Assembly: GCA_023853785.1 (NCBI GenBank)
Contig: JAJIRX010000533.1
Span: 682,001 to 746,000, forward strand
Reading direction: 5' to 3'
DNA length: 64,000 nucleotides
Source: Psilocybe azurescens
Lineage: Eukaryota > Basidiomycota > Agaricomycetes > Agaricales > Agrocybaceae
Shown here: piece by piece, positions 47,338 to 59,290 of the stretch
Position numbering within the stretch: position 1 is the stretch's first letter
Layout: each line of letters opens with the position of its first letter
Position numbers and translations under genes: made by a program
Notes under the pieces: generated by a model
The model's database searches: none
The model's input: the letters and a program-made list of their open reading frames with translations, nothing else
Told to the model about the DNA's origin: nothing

Positions 47338-49531
47338 TCACTTGTACACCGTGGAGTCCTGCAAGCGCCATCTCCAGAGCGGGCCCCACCACCACACGGA
47401 GCGCGGGCGCGTAGCGGCTATAGGTGCAGCTTCTGGCGCAGGTGGTGGCGGTGGCGGTATTGGTATGCGTGCGGCTGCGGCTCGAGCTATAACTCGCCTC
47501 CTCCTCCTTCTCCTGCTGTGGTTGTCAACTTCCTCATCCGAGACGTATATATCGTCGTCGTCGTCGTCTTCAGAAGCAGAGGACCACTCCTGACTCTCCC
47601 GACTCTCGTTCCTCCTCCTCCTCCGCTGCCTTTCTCTGCCTCGTCCTTCCATTTCATAAGCAGCGGCATCCTCGTCGGGATAAGGCACCGGATCGGGATC
47701 CAGCACGACGCGTCTACGGCGCCGCCACCCGAAGCCCTCCCAGCCCCAGCCCCAGCCCTCGACTTCCATGTGCGTCCGCGCCGTGCGCACCTCTGCGCCT
47801 GCGTCCGGACTCGGATTCGGATCCGTGTCCTTGAGCTTCTCTTCCGCCACCTCTCCCTCGTCATTCATATTCGCTACACTCCCACCCGCACCTGCACCTT
47901 CCCCTGCAGCAGCAGCAGCAGCACCCGCACTCACCGCCCCGCCGACGCCCACACTCACCGCGCCCATCTCGCGCATGCGCTGCACGCGCTCGGCCGCCTG
48001 GACGCGCGCCGCCGCATTGTGCGCGTGCCGCAGCGACGTGTACCACCTATACACAATGCCCGGGAGCAGGCGCGCGATCGGGCCTGTGCGCGAGTCCGTG
48101 CCGTAGTACGACGTTGCGGAGGTGGAAGTGTCGGAGAGCGAGGTGGATGCTGTGTTTGAGTTTGAGTTTGAGTGGGAGGCGGAGGCGGAGGCGGACTGCC
48201 CCGGGTTCGCGGGTGCGACGAGCGTGGTGGCCGTCAGCGTCCGGTGCGGTGCGAGTGCATGTCCGTCTCTATCTTCGTTGCTGCTGCTGCTGTTGTTGTT
48301 GTTATTCTGCGATATCGACGGCGACGACACCCCATGGCGCAGATGCGCAGCGGAGTTCACCCGCAACAGCGAGTGGCCCGATACTGACGCGGACACCGGG
48401 ACTGGCGGGGCCAGCGCCGTCGTCTGCGCTCTAGCCTTGGTCTGGCGCTTCTTATCCCGCTTCTCCTTCCGACGGGCATCACGCTTGGCCTGGCGGCGGA
48501 GCTTGTCCTCCATGTTCTCGTCTTCGCTCGCAAAGGCGCCGCCGCTCCCCGCGCCGACCCACCACCACCACCCGAGGAAGCTCTGCCAGAGCACAACGGC
48601 CCACATGAGCGAGGGCAGCCAGACGAACTCCTCCTCCTTGTGCACGTAGAGGAAGTTGAGGGCGGTGCTGACGACGGCGAGGGAGAGTGCGGCGCAGCCG
48701 AATACGGCGGTGCCGCCATCGGTGCGCCAGGCCTGCTTGCGGTTGACGAGGAGGCCCCAGATGAAGAGGGAGAGGGTGAAGAGGAGGGAGAGGGTGGCGT
48801 TGCAGACGTTACGCACGGCGGAGGCGACCGAGTAGACGAAGGTGTTGCCGCTGATGGGGAGGAGCTGCATGACGGCGGCTACGACGGCCAGGGGACCGAG
48901 CAGGGCAAAGATGAGGCGGCCTTCGAGCTTGGAGGGGTAGAGGAGGGTGAGGAATTGGATATGAGTTATCTGGAAATATTTAATTAGATATGATGATCTG
49001 GATGCAAGATGGCTTTACTGCACACCTGGATCAAGCCGGATGTAGAGGCGTTCATAACGAGCCAGGTGGCACGCTCAGCGACGGACCAGCCTTCAGTGTT
49101 AGAGTCTATATCGAGGGGTGGTACGTTGACTGCGATGTAGCTGAGCATGTAGGGCCATCTTTCGCTCTCTGCGAAGGTAGCGGAGAGGACGACATGGATG
49201 GTGGCGATGAGGGAGATGAGGAGGGTTGTGACGCCGGAGAGCTGGAGGACGTAGTTGACGGGGGCCAGGGGCCAGTGGTACTGGGCAGTGAACATGAGGT
49301 GGATGAAGAGGACGGCGACGAGGGTGAGGACAACGCCTGTGAGCATGATCTGCACGGGCAGAGAGCGGGCGAACTGGGGGCGGTATACCAGATACGGATC
49401 ATAGTGGTACCTAAGACAATTGTTAGCTGGGAGCAGTCAGTGTGTGTTTGTGAAGAGACATACTCTGAGGTGTCTCCATCTGCAGAGACCAGTGGCAGCA
49501 GAAATGAGCAGAAAATGAATATTAGGGACAT
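47338..49531 (-). CDS. Conserved multi-pass membrane protein with long charged tail
   Basis: Three exons (49531-49464, 49410-49026, 48969-47338) give 694 residues. The start ATG at 49531 opens a clear signal peptide (MSLIFIFCSFLLPLVSADG). About seven hydrophobic helices follow, with very conserved-looking text: YHYDPYLVYRPQFARSLPVQ, QYHWPLAPVNYVLQLSGVTT, ESERWPYMLSYIAVNVPP, LIQITHIQFLTLLYPSKLEG, NVCNATLSLLFTLSLFIWG and LWQSFLGWWWWVGAG. The remaining ~380 residues are cytosolic-type low complexity: Lys/Arg helix, Ser/Asn tracts, Arg runs and acidic tracts. I recognise it as a basidiomycete-conserved protein without an assigned name. It is head-to-head with a SUR7/PalI gene (132 bp between ATGs), which raises the idea of a pH-sensing role like Rra1/PalH; this is inference only. 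Confidence 0.78.
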
Positions 49532-49663
49532 GGTCGCATTGGTCTGTGTGTCTATTATCGCCGACTCGACAACCCTATATGGCTCGCACAAACACAACCA
49601 CACAACCCATCTATTTGATTACCACCCGGCCCGCCAGTAGCGACCTCTCGTCGAACGCCCAAC
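49532..49663. promoter_or_regulatory. 132 bp divergent promoter
   Basis: Only 132 bp separate the start codons of the minus-strand multi-pass protein and the plus-strand SUR7/PalI protein, so both must share control elements. No specific site was identified; PalC/Rim101-type GCCARG cores were not seen convincingly. Confidence 0.6.
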
Positions 49664-50458
49664 ATGTTCGCCCACCGTCCTCTGGCGCTCTACAAATCCA
49701 TCTCCCTCGTCACCATATTCCTGCTCTTCTCCTCCTTCCTCCTCTTCCTTCTCGTATCCCTCTCACTGACGATCATCAAGCCCATCTACCTATTCTCCCT
49801 GCGATCTACAGCCCCGGCGCCAGAGTCCGCGCCCCTCAGCCTCGCCACCGAGCTGCGTTTTGGCATCTGGGGATTCTGCGCATACAACGCCCTCGGTGAC
49901 CCCCCATTATGCGTCGGGCCCAGTCTCGGATACACCGTCCCGTCCTACGTCGCCGCCGACGTACCGGGGCTCACCCAGCCTATCATCGACGTCGTGCAGC
50001 ACGTCCTACTTGTCATTCTCATCCTGCACCCAATCACCGCCGCCGTATCTCTGCTCCCACTGTTCTTTGCTCTGTTCCTCGCCTCCCATTCCCTCACAAT
50101 TACGGCGCTGGTCCTGAGCGTCATCACGGCCCTCCTGGCGAGTGCGGCGCTGGCCATCGACATCGCGCTCGTCCTCGTTGCCCGCTCCGAGCTTAAGACC
50201 CTCGACAGCATACATTTCGCTTTCGATTTTGGGCCGGCATTCTGGATGATTCTCGTCGCCACCGTTCTAGCTTGGATGGCGCTCATCGCACTGTCAGCGA
50301 GAGCATGCTACTGTCTCGGCGTGCGAAGGTAATATAAATATGCATATACGGAAACGATTGCTCATCAATTAAACAGACATCCGAAAGACATCCCTCGCCA
50401 TCGCCGCCATCGTCACCGGCATCACCACGAGCACCAAGTGGACCCCAACGAAAACTAG
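49664..50458 (+). CDS. SUR7/PalI (Rim9-like) family membrane protein
   Basis: Exons 49664-50328 and 50377-50458 give 248 residues. Topology is of the SUR7/PalI type: one N-terminal helix (ISLVTIFLLFSSFLLFLLVS), an extracellular loop with the family motif GIWGFCAYNALGDPPLCVG and GYTVPSYVA, then three further helices. The short second exon adds a His/Arg-rich cytosolic tail ending DPNEN. Proteins of this family act in cortical eisosome-type domains or, as PalI/Rim9, with the plasma-membrane pH sensor. Which role applies cannot be told from sequence alone. It is divergently paired with a multi-pass protein at 132 bp. Confidence 0.87.
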
Positions 50459-53012
50459 TTATCCATTTGCATACCCACTATCCGGACGCTAACGGCACGC
50501 TAACGACCCGCTAACGACTACTAACGAACCACCTTCAACAAGCAGACACATAGCCTCCATGTAAATATAAATCCGAATCGCTCTCCCAAATTACTCGCCA
50601 AAGGAGCCTGACAAGCCGTAAATATATCCCTGTGCCTTGTCTGCTGGTGCCCTATTTTAAGCTCAAGCACATGGCCTTCGATTCTATTCAGTTTGATAGA
50701 TGCATCATATCCCGCTTGCTACCCAAATCATCTGCTGTCTCTCTCTCTAGCCCTCAACTCGAAGTATCTGAGTGGAGAATGTAGGTGCATTACTTGGAGT
50801 TTAAGTACTGATCGACGATCAACAGTGATATCCATCTTGCTTCAAGTGATCCGCTTCACATTATTCTCAAAATGGACGAATTTACTATATTAGGCAGTCT
50901 CCTATCCCCAACTTGTCCCTAGGCCTGGACTAGGTAATGGACTCGGAACTTTCCTGAGATCTTGTGGTTAAGGATATATTTTCGGAGAGAAATACATTAC
51001 CTTTCAGCTTGTTCTAAAGCAAACCTGTCACTGTTGGCGATTGGCATGTGGATTTGCGTGAAGCCACTGATCTTACCGCAGACAATGTTTGTGACAGCCC
51101 TCGCTACCAAATGGAGCGTCTTCCGCTGACAATGCATTGCACAGATCCATCCATATTATCACCCTTTTTGTCTTTATCCTCTTTCTACCTGTTAACTATT
51201 CTACTCGCAGACCATTGCATTTTGTAACTTATGAAATGGGGATTTGCATACACACCCCGCCCTATTTCCCTGCATCAGACCCCGAGCCACTGGTCTCGGA
51301 TACACCCATTCCACCCTCTATTGCAGAAATTGATGTCCTAAAACATCTACACCTGTTCCTCTCTGCACGCATATAGCAGCTGATGTATCACTGTTTCTCC
51401 TTTTTGTTTCTCGTCTCGGATGCGCTGGCAGTTGTTGCTCTCCGGTGTGTGAGTGAACGCTGACACTGAGATCTTGGTGAGTGCCGTGCTGGGGGTGGAC
51501 ATAAGTTCGGCGCAGCCGAGATTCTGGATTGCCCTTTCTAGGTTTACATTAAACGTGGATGGCGCTCGTTCTGTTCAATTTGTCCGCAAGAGCATGCTTG
51601 CGTCCTGGGGTGCAAGTGTGCAATACTCAATGCATTTATAGAGGATGTAACACTCATCAGAGTTTAACAGGAATTTCTCTGACGATAAATTCTTAATCCG
51701 ATGCGTCCCCATCGTCTGAGTCGTTACTGTTGTTGGTTGACAGGGAATTCAAAAACCAATTCTGATCTATACCCACAGGATCTGATTGCCCAAATCCGCG
51801 AGCATCACAAGCATGCGTGATCGGAGACAGTCAACGACTCACAGTACACCAACATGTTTTGCAGTCAATTTTGGACTGGGGTCCTTGATGGTTTGTATTG
51901 GACTGTGACGGTATGGACAACGTTCGTCATGTTGTCGGCAAGGATACATCTCTGTCTTGGGATGGGTGTGCGTGGTTTTCACTGAACTTACTGAACGTGA
52001 ACATGAATGCTCATCATCAATTTAATAAGCATTGAAGCTTGATTCAAGCTTCTGATTTGTGCGTCAAATTGTTCATCCGCATCCGCATCCTTGTTGCTGT
52101 CGTTAAGATACGCAGTGGGGTATGATCAATGACTGGTAAGTGGTAGAAAGGATGGTTGATGATGGTTAACCACCCTAAAGTGATTCGCAGCCGAATTGGG
52201 AAATTTTCATCAGCGGACTCTGTACAGGAGCGCTGAGCGCTGACACCGACTCCGAGGAGCGCTGGGCCTTTCAGCTTTAAATCCGAGTCTCAATGTACAT
52301 TGAATCAACAGGAGTCGACTGCCGTGATATCCTGTTATTCACTTTATTCATTTGCTGCTCTCTACAGATTCAAAATAATCCCACCAAATCGAGACTCGGA
52401 GGTCTGGATTGAAATTCGTCACTTGATAGCATGATATTCGTGATCTCTGGTATATGCGCTGGCTGATCTTTCCTTCCTGCATCATGATAGACCCCCTGGA
52501 TATCATTTCATATATGAAAAACATCACTGGAGGTAACGAGCTGTATTCTGCTGCCTCAACTTGCCTGGAATCTGGACCCTGAAATACCCAGTGAGACCGT
52601 CGTTGTGGACAGCGTCGGCGTCTGTGGCATAGCGTTGATCGTCCCTTGACTACTCGTTAGTACTAATTTGATCAATTTCCTCCCACTCTTTTCGGGACAA
52701 GGCTGGTTTCTTTGCACCTTGCCGTCACACTCACAGCGTGCACGAGTTCACGCTCGTTCGAACTTTCGGTCTCAAAAAGGTGCCCATTTCAGCGTGTTTT
52801 TTTAAGGTGCTTGGCTGACCTCTTATCTTTTCTCTGACGCAGGCCGCTTCTCGACATATCACTACGATACATAGTAGTCAAACCACCATTCTTTTGACAG
52901 TTCATTCATTTTTATCCATACTCAAATTCAAGCCCAGAGGCTCGACTCCTCCAATACTACTCCTAGTCCCACCCTATTCTATCTGAATCCAATCCAACTA
53001 TCTTAAAACAAA
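50459..53012. other. Large gene-poor interval
   Basis: No complete gene. A minus-strand piece at 51693-51803 could be a last exon: GFGQSDPVGIDQNWFLNSLS, then an acidic end and a stop. A CTGAGCGCTGACACCGA-type short repeat occurs around 52230-52250. Pyrimidine-rich DNA precedes the ATG at 53013. Confidence 0.45.
51693..51803 (-). pseudogene. Possible terminal coding fragment
   Basis: On the minus strand this reads GFGQSDPVGIDQNWFLNSLS followed by NNSNDSDDGDASD and a stop, an acidic tail of the sort found at the end of fungal transposon-encoded or nuclear proteins. No further exons could be joined with confidence. Confidence 0.2.
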
Positions 53013-54828
53013 ATGTCGATATATGAAGCCTCGATCGACGATAACGACCCGCAGATCATCTACTCGGATGGGTGGGTACTGGTCACGAGCGATGGCGACT
53101 GGAGAGGTACCATGCACTCAACCTCAAACATAGGAGCCAGCGCGAGAGTGCGCTTCACAGGTGCGTGAGCAGTGCTACCGCCCTTCTTTCACAGTGTAAA
53201 ATATTTACAAAAACCGATTCCTTCCACCTAGGCACCCGTGTCGCATTCGTGTGTACCATCCCCACGGGCGACGGACAGCTAAGCCAGGCGTCGTTCAGCG
53301 TCGACAACGGCCCCGCGGTCAGAGTGACGCACGCGACGACGCCCCCAGTGCAGTGGCAGACGACGTTCTGGGACTCCGGGCCGCTGCCCTACGGCTCGCA
53401 CCTCATCGTAATGACGAACGTAGGGAACACGGCGTACCTCCGCCTCGACAGAATTGATTATGACCCCACGACCGCGAACGCACCAGCGGTGTCTGTGCCG
53501 CCGTCTGTCATTTCAGGGGATACGACGACGACGGTCCGATCGACGTTGACTTCGACTGTGGTTGTGGGTTCTAGTGATACGCAGACCTTGTCGTCGTCGT
53601 TGTCGTCGTTGTCGTTGTCGTCGTTGTCGTCGTTGTCGTCGTTGTCGTTGTCGTCGTTGTCGTCCTCGTCGTCGTTGTCGTCCTCGTCGTCGTTGTCGTC
53701 GTTGTCGTTGTCGTCGTTGTCGTCCTCGTCGTCGTTGTCGTCGTTGTCGTTGTCGTCGTTGTCGTTGTCGTCCTCGTCCTCGTTGTCGTCGTTGTCGTTG
53801 TCGTTGTCGTCGTCGTCGTCAATTGCACCTTCGGCGTTGGTAGTGACCTCGGGGGTCAATCTTCCACATGTGAGTCTCATCAAGGCTTTGTATTAATTTG
53901 ATTTCGTTCCAGACTAATTCGAAACCAAATCAGCTCCAAATAATTTTGTTTCTTTTGCATCGTCAGATTCCTCTAGTCAAACCGGGACTTTAGCATCGCT
54001 GACAAGTTCAATTACTGGATCATCCACTCCTGGTGCCAAACTCGGCGACACGGACACAGGGTCAGCAATAAACCCGGATTCAGCGGGAAAAGCTGGCCCA
54101 CCGGTTGCTGCAATCATCGGGGAGTTCTGGGCACACTTTTGGCTATCGCGCTTGTTGTACTTGCCCTGCTGTACTGCCGCCGAAAACGTGTAAGAGTGGC
54201 GTATCTGAACGATCCCAGTACCGACGCAGCTCCATCAAGGTGTACGTGCTTTTCTCTCTATTCCGTGCTCACCCTCGTCCTGATCTATTTAATTTATTAT
54301 GTAGGGACAACAAGCACCGTGCCAACTCCCTTCGGCGTTAACAGGAGGTCGCACGAGATGCTGTCTACTTCCAATCTGATGGTGCAGACGCAGTCGAACG
54401 GACTGCGAGGTGCGACACTTAATACTGGAATGGAAAATGGCAGCATTCCTTCATCGCCATACTCGGACTCAAGGGGGCCTACGCTTAGTGGCACACCCGC
54501 GTCCGCGTCAATGCACCACTCTGAAGGCTCGACGTCAGCTCTTTACAGCACACAACAATATCAACATAACGGCAATACCAGCACACCTGTGAGGCCGAAG
54601 CATGCAGAGTTCATGGCGGAGCAACAGCAGCAGGCACAGCTGGCAGATACTTCTGTAGCAGGCGGGCAACAAGTTCAGTACGGTCGTGGTGCAGATGGCC
54701 GACTCAGCCTGGGGCTCGGAGGTGGATCTAGCAGTGTAGGCGCATTCCAAGATCATGACGCACCCCCTGCATATCCAGGTATGGTTCAAGATGTTGAAGC
54801 ATCACCTGGCCCGGCTTGGAAATCTTAA
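53013..54828 (+). CDS. Single-pass surface-type protein with Ser/Leu tract
   Basis: A common mushroom architecture: an N-terminal beta-sandwich-like ectodomain (SDGWVLVTSDGDWRG..., GTRVAFVCTIPTGDGQLSQ, FSVDNGPAVRV, FWDSGPLPYGSHLIVMTNV), a long Ser/Thr-rich stalk, one transmembrane helix (TLLAIALVVLALLYCRRKR) and a cytosolic tail with DAPPAYP. There is no classical signal peptide. The stalk includes a microsatellite-encoded Ser/Leu run (53589-53817). One G appears missing at 54119-54122, where IIGGVLGT changes frame into the membrane helix. The splice after NLPH (53871) does not join in phase as I read it, so the middle of the model is provisional. Likely a cell-surface sensor or wall-associated protein. 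Confidence 0.68.
53589..53817 (+). repeat. TCG/TTG trinucleotide microsatellite within CDS
   Basis: About 230 bp of TCG with interspersed TTG and TCC triplets, in frame with the stalk of the surface protein and encoding Ser and Leu in patterns such as SLSSLSSLS. Length variation would change stalk length in steps of one codon without breaking the frame. Confidence 0.9.
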
Positions 54829-55685
54829 GACCCGTTCCAATTGCACATTTGTATTCTGACCTTATGTTCTATAAGTGTAGTAGATGAGTTCCACCTTGAT
54901 AGTGTACTTATCACTTTGTTAAATTTACATCATCATTTTAATTTTCTTTCATTTCACTGAAACTCCGTAAGTGCAAATAGGGTTAGCTTCCAGTTTGTGT
55001 GATTCTGCCATGGATGTATCACTCAAAATTGACAGTGCCCATAAATAGACAGTGCGTAACCATACACTTCAATGGCCACATCACGGTTGTCTCTAATTTA
55101 ATGTACTTCAACATTTATAAGCAGTTTTCACGAATTGTCTATCCCCGAACGGAAAGGGACCCACACAGAGATCTCTGTCATCTCGCAATCGACAATTGCA
55201 GCGAGCTTTTCTATCTTACACTATACTCACTCACTCGCTGTTAGAATTTGGCACTCATATTCAATACACTATTGCGGATGTTCAGGACAGGCGTTGCGGG
55301 CTTGATTATAGGGTCACGTTTATGTTTGCGAGTTATATTTAACTGCGGAAAGCTACGTACGACCATTCAAGTAACGATTGAACGTAGTCGATCTGGCGCT
55401 TTGACAAGTCAGAATCTCAAATTCCGATGCCATTTTCTGTGGAAAAGTGGTGTAATGGGCGGGTAAAGAAAGTGCTGCGATGGATGGGTATACTTGTAAA
55501 GAGTGTAATGGCGAGTAAGATGAGCAATTTGGCACTTGTTGAAAATGTGTTTGCAAGTCAAAAAAATCTAAGAAAGATGTGTTTTATTGTAAGAAGGGAT
55601 TTTCCTCGCCTCTTGCATTGTCAATTTAGTGTCAATTGAGTGACGGTGCAAATGCTTTGAATTTAGTTTGAAGGCCCTTGATGTC
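54829..55685. other. Convergent spacer before gene A2
   Basis: AT-rich, short ORFs only; nothing recognisable. Confidence 0.45.
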
Positions 55686-56312
55686 TCATCCCGTTTCGAA
55701 GGATTCTGTCCATCCTGGTTGTGGGCATAAATTTTTGAAGGACCTTTTCAAAAGTGAGAATGTAGTCTAAAAAAGACGAGCGGGAGTTGAGAATAACGTC
55801 ACGTAGAAAAGAAGTTAGCTTACCTTGATTGAGTTGTTGTTGAAGAGGACATTGAGATCTCCTTCAGAAGTACCGGGTCGCCTCACTTGGAAAATAGTGT
55901 TCGAGTTTGAGCCTTCTTGTCCATGTGCAGCCTACGAGCAAAATCCAATGAGCTGAAGTATATAATAGTAAAAAATGGACAAAAACGTACCGAAGGGTCA
56001 TCTGGGAAAAGTACAATATGTGAAAAATATTCAACTCCTTCTGCCGATTCGCCGTCGCCGCCGCGTAAGTCAATAGTTCGCTGTAATACAGTGTTGAATG
56101 AAAAGGGCGCCCTGAGCCAAAGCGATCGCAATACGAACCAAAAGATCCGATAGTGGAGTCTGAGGACGTTTTGATACTGTCTTAGACTTGGACGGATAGG
56201 GATCGACCCATACGATGACCGATGAGCAACCCTCAGAATATTGGCGGTGCCAACATCCACTTTCAAGAACTTGCAATATCGGCGGAAGTAAAAAGTCGCG
56301 TGAGCGAGACAT
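55686..56312 (-). CDS. Family A small protein, copy A2
   Basis: Four phase-0 exons: 56312-56139 (58 codons), 56080-55991 (30), 55931-55824 (36) and 55766-55686 (26 plus stop), total 150 residues. Exon 1 reads MSRSRDFLLPPILQVLESGC with SSVIVWVDPYPS and SKRPQTPLSDLL. Exon 2 is RTIDLRGGDGES..VEYFSHIVLFPDDPS. Exon 3 has NSNTIFQVRRPGTSEGD. Exon 4 is TTFSLLKRSFKN..GWTES. Each exon lines up with those of A1 and A3. No signal peptide, membrane helix or known domain; function unknown. The R1 block is 2.35 kb upstream. Confidence 0.75.
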
Positions 56313-58659
56313 ACGCAACAGGCCCCGTTCGAAGTGAAGTTGAGAAACTGAGCCCTCAAGTGAGCCAGTTGAGAGACTTGGAGAGGTAAAAGAGGGTGTC
56401 CAGGTAGAGAATTGTGGGTTGGACAGTTGTGGTGGAGGTTCAGGAAAAGGAGGAAGGAAAGTGGCCTGAGGACGTAAAAAGCTTTTCGGACCCCCTGCCC
56501 TGTGTTCAATGCAGTTTAATAGAGTTTGTTTCAGGGTTCGTGGTGATGCTGATTGAATTTTGTGAGCATTGCGTAAAAAGCCCTGAACTTTGCGGCTTTC
56601 TTCTATGTAAAATTGAATGGAATAGAGGCTACCTCAAAGCGCAAGCCCTAGTCATCTGTAGAGTTGACTCTCACTTGCCTGTGTGATTGTTTGAGCTAGC
56701 GTATTAATATCCTTCGGTATTGAATCTCCGCATACGAGGATGACAGAGAGGATATCTCTACGTTTTGAACGATGCAAAACACCCTTCCCCACAAACACGT
56801 CTTTGTGTGGTCTTTGCTTTTGGCGGTGTGCAACCCAGAGAGTAGATGTATTCGCCCGTCGAATGTCAGATATCCTGAGGCAGCATGGACTTCGGTAAAT
56901 GGCAGCCCAGTCGTACAGTTGAAACAAACACCGACCACGGTACTGGCATTTGGTCCAACATCGAGTTCAAGGAATAAACCATCTACTTCTTCGCTATTGG
57001 GGATTTCGGCCTCTGTCTTTAATGGGTACAACTGGCTGTCCCATCCCTGCCCACTAAAAGGATTACCTGACAATCTCGACTCTGCCCTCTCGACCATTCT
57101 GAACCCAATGAAATGGTATGGCGGCGACGAAACATAAGCTAATGATGGTGGTGTGACTTCCTTAATTCAGGTGCGTAGTATATTCTTCGTCAAGTGGACT
57201 ACACACGCAAGCTGAAATAGTGATTTTAGACGTGGTTTCCTGTGCGGCAAGCGGACAAGTTTTCGGAGGAAGGGACAAATTTATCAATACGGCGACCGAC
57301 GCTGCATTTTGCGGTTGCTCACCTGAGATGTAGAGAAATTTGGGCAGCCTCGGTTTTCAAGAATCAGTTCACTCTCAACGAATAGTCTCCTTCAAAACTC
57401 GACGACCATCGTTCAATGCTAGTGACTTATGAGCCCTGCGAAAGAAGAGACAGGTGTCGCATTAAAGGTCGTTTTCCACTCCAGAAAACAGTCCGTTCCG
57501 TTCAATCGAAGGCCCTACACAAAGACCTGAAATGTGCCCTTTTCGAATGCAAGGCCCATAGTTTACAACGACGTTCTCATCGTCAACTACGGCCTATATT
57601 GACAGCGAAATCGCGCTCCGACGTGAGCAAGGAAATATTCCCAGTGGTCAAGATGACGGCTCAAGATGACGGACATCTCTCGCCCTGATCATCCAAGGGA
57701 ACATTGTCAATAACGATCATAGGTCCTGTCTACGCTCCCAAAGTCGAGATAGGTGTCAAATGCCGCCCAGAGCCAAACTTGGACAATGTGAGCACACGGT
57801 GGATATTGGATATCAACAAGATGCCGGTTCCTCAGAGATTTTGGCGTCGTATTCATCCGTAGAAGAACAACAATCCCTGCCACTTGTATTCGACGATTTC
57901 AAGAATTTGGACAGCTGAATAGCTCGTATTCCATTGAATGGGGGAACGAATTCAGGATTGAAAGCCCTATAAATTCCTCGTCCAGAATTTACGGCGGACA
58001 CATGGGCTGGCCAGCTTGTGTGCAGTTCATTTGAAGACCATCCATCTCAATCATCTAATTGCTTCTGCTCCTTTTCCCGCCCTTGTTGCTACGACTCCTG
58101 CTCCGTCTTCCCATAGCGCGTCATTCTTACGCCAACAAAGAGTCGAGGCTACTCAAAAACTTGAAACGTAAGGCGAGTGTTCTTCTTCCAAAGCACACGG
58201 CGCACCACAAGTTGACCGGCCCAATCAATCAAGACCATTCTAAGCTGGCCTCCTTCTCGCCCTCTTCCCTGCTTTTGCCCTCAGCCAATGTTCCTAGTCG
58301 ACGCGAGCATTTCACCAATACAAAAATCAAGATTTGGAATGCCGGATGGGCCAATGCCATTCCCAATACTACTTCCTGTTCACGGAGTTGATTGCCTGGT
58401 TGGACGAGCGGTGCTTTTTTACTGTACTTTCATGAGTCCGACGCTCTTGAGCAACGATAGTTGGATAGTGGCCAAAGCAACTCTAGGATTTGAGAGGCTC
58501 AACGGATCGCCCTTCACCTCCAATCCGGTAGCTTACCACGGACATCTGATCGGGTTCTCTGATACCGGAAGTTTCGAATCACGTCCTCCTTGATTATTTC
58601 CTTCTTGTCTCTGGGCCAATGACCCCCTCCTACAGAACCCTCTCCCGCTGGCCTCCTCC
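56313..58659. other. Spacer and 5' region of gene A2
   Basis: Holds TTTTTACGTCCTCAGG (minus strand, near 56470-56490), one of the shared upstream blocks; the TGCCGGC block is not obvious here. ORFs at 56696-57097 (minus) and 58288-58593 (plus) are protein-like in places but unsupported. Probably old repeat DNA. Confidence 0.4.
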
Positions 58660-59290
58660 TGGAACATCAGTGACATGTGTCACAGTTGTGTCACAACAGA
58701 AGGTGAGTCAAAGAGCGGCCGAACCAAGTACAGTCGCTTTCCGTTCTTCTCCCATGATGTTCAATGGTAATGCTCATCGATGAAACATATACAGGTCTTG
58801 TCCGAAATACCTAAGGGGTTTGATATGGAATCAGCAAACCCGTCAATATACCAGTGTGACAGTAAGCGATCCCTCAAGATTCTGAAGACCAGAAGGTGTG
58901 CATCTCGTCAAGACTGAAGAACGGACAAGAACTTCGAGCGCGTGGACTGCCTATGCAACACGGACAATTAAGAACAACAATCCCAACCAGCACAGAAAAA
59001 ATCCAGCAAGACCCAATAACATGAACGAAGAGAGTGAAACTCACCGTCGAAAATATTCCTCGTTCCTTGTCTAAAATGACCTCTGTGATACTCTGCTCCC
59101 CCACCAAATTGAGCCCATACAGTTGGCATTTTAAATGCACTCTGTTAGAGTATGCTACAGGCAACCATAATGTCGAGTCTGGCTGGTAGTGGTGTCGCAT
59201 TGGACTGTTTCCGCCGCTCAGCCTCCAGGCAATCTTAGACTTGAGTATCCAGGAAAAAATCCTCGCCACCAGAGAATCCAATACCTAGCT
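58660..59290 (+). repeat. R1 block, copy linked to gene A2 (inverted)
   Basis: On the plus strand GTGAC/GTCAC pentamers, then AAGGTGAGTCAAAGAGC, an intron-like stretch ending ATATACAG, then a peptide SCPKYLRGLIWNQQTRQYTS matching the other copies (SCPVILRDMIRNQQSRQNTS in the B1 unit). It is opposite in orientation to the three copies at 31-42 kb, as is its partner gene. Confidence 0.55.
58670..58710. promoter_or_regulatory. GTGAC/GTCAC cluster + TGASTCA, unit A2
   Basis: GTGAC 58670-58674, GTCAC 58679-58683, GTCAC 58690-58694 and TGAGTCA 58704-58710. It is mirror-arranged to the plus-strand units, as the whole unit is inverted. Confidence 0.5.

Noticed and set aside
47326..48159. 277-codon plus-strand ORF opposite the multi-pass gene
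   Set aside because: Antisense to the GC-rich low-complexity tail of the membrane protein; Arg/His/Pro-rich with no motif, so it is a shadow.
48990..49640. 216-codon plus-strand ORF
   Set aside because: Antisense to the membrane helices of the same gene; its acidic Gly/Asp composition is the usual mirror of hydrophobic codons.
53458..53883. Asp/Asn-rich minus-strand ORF
   Set aside because: It only mirrors the TCG/TTG microsatellite; the plus strand belongs to the spliced surface-protein model.
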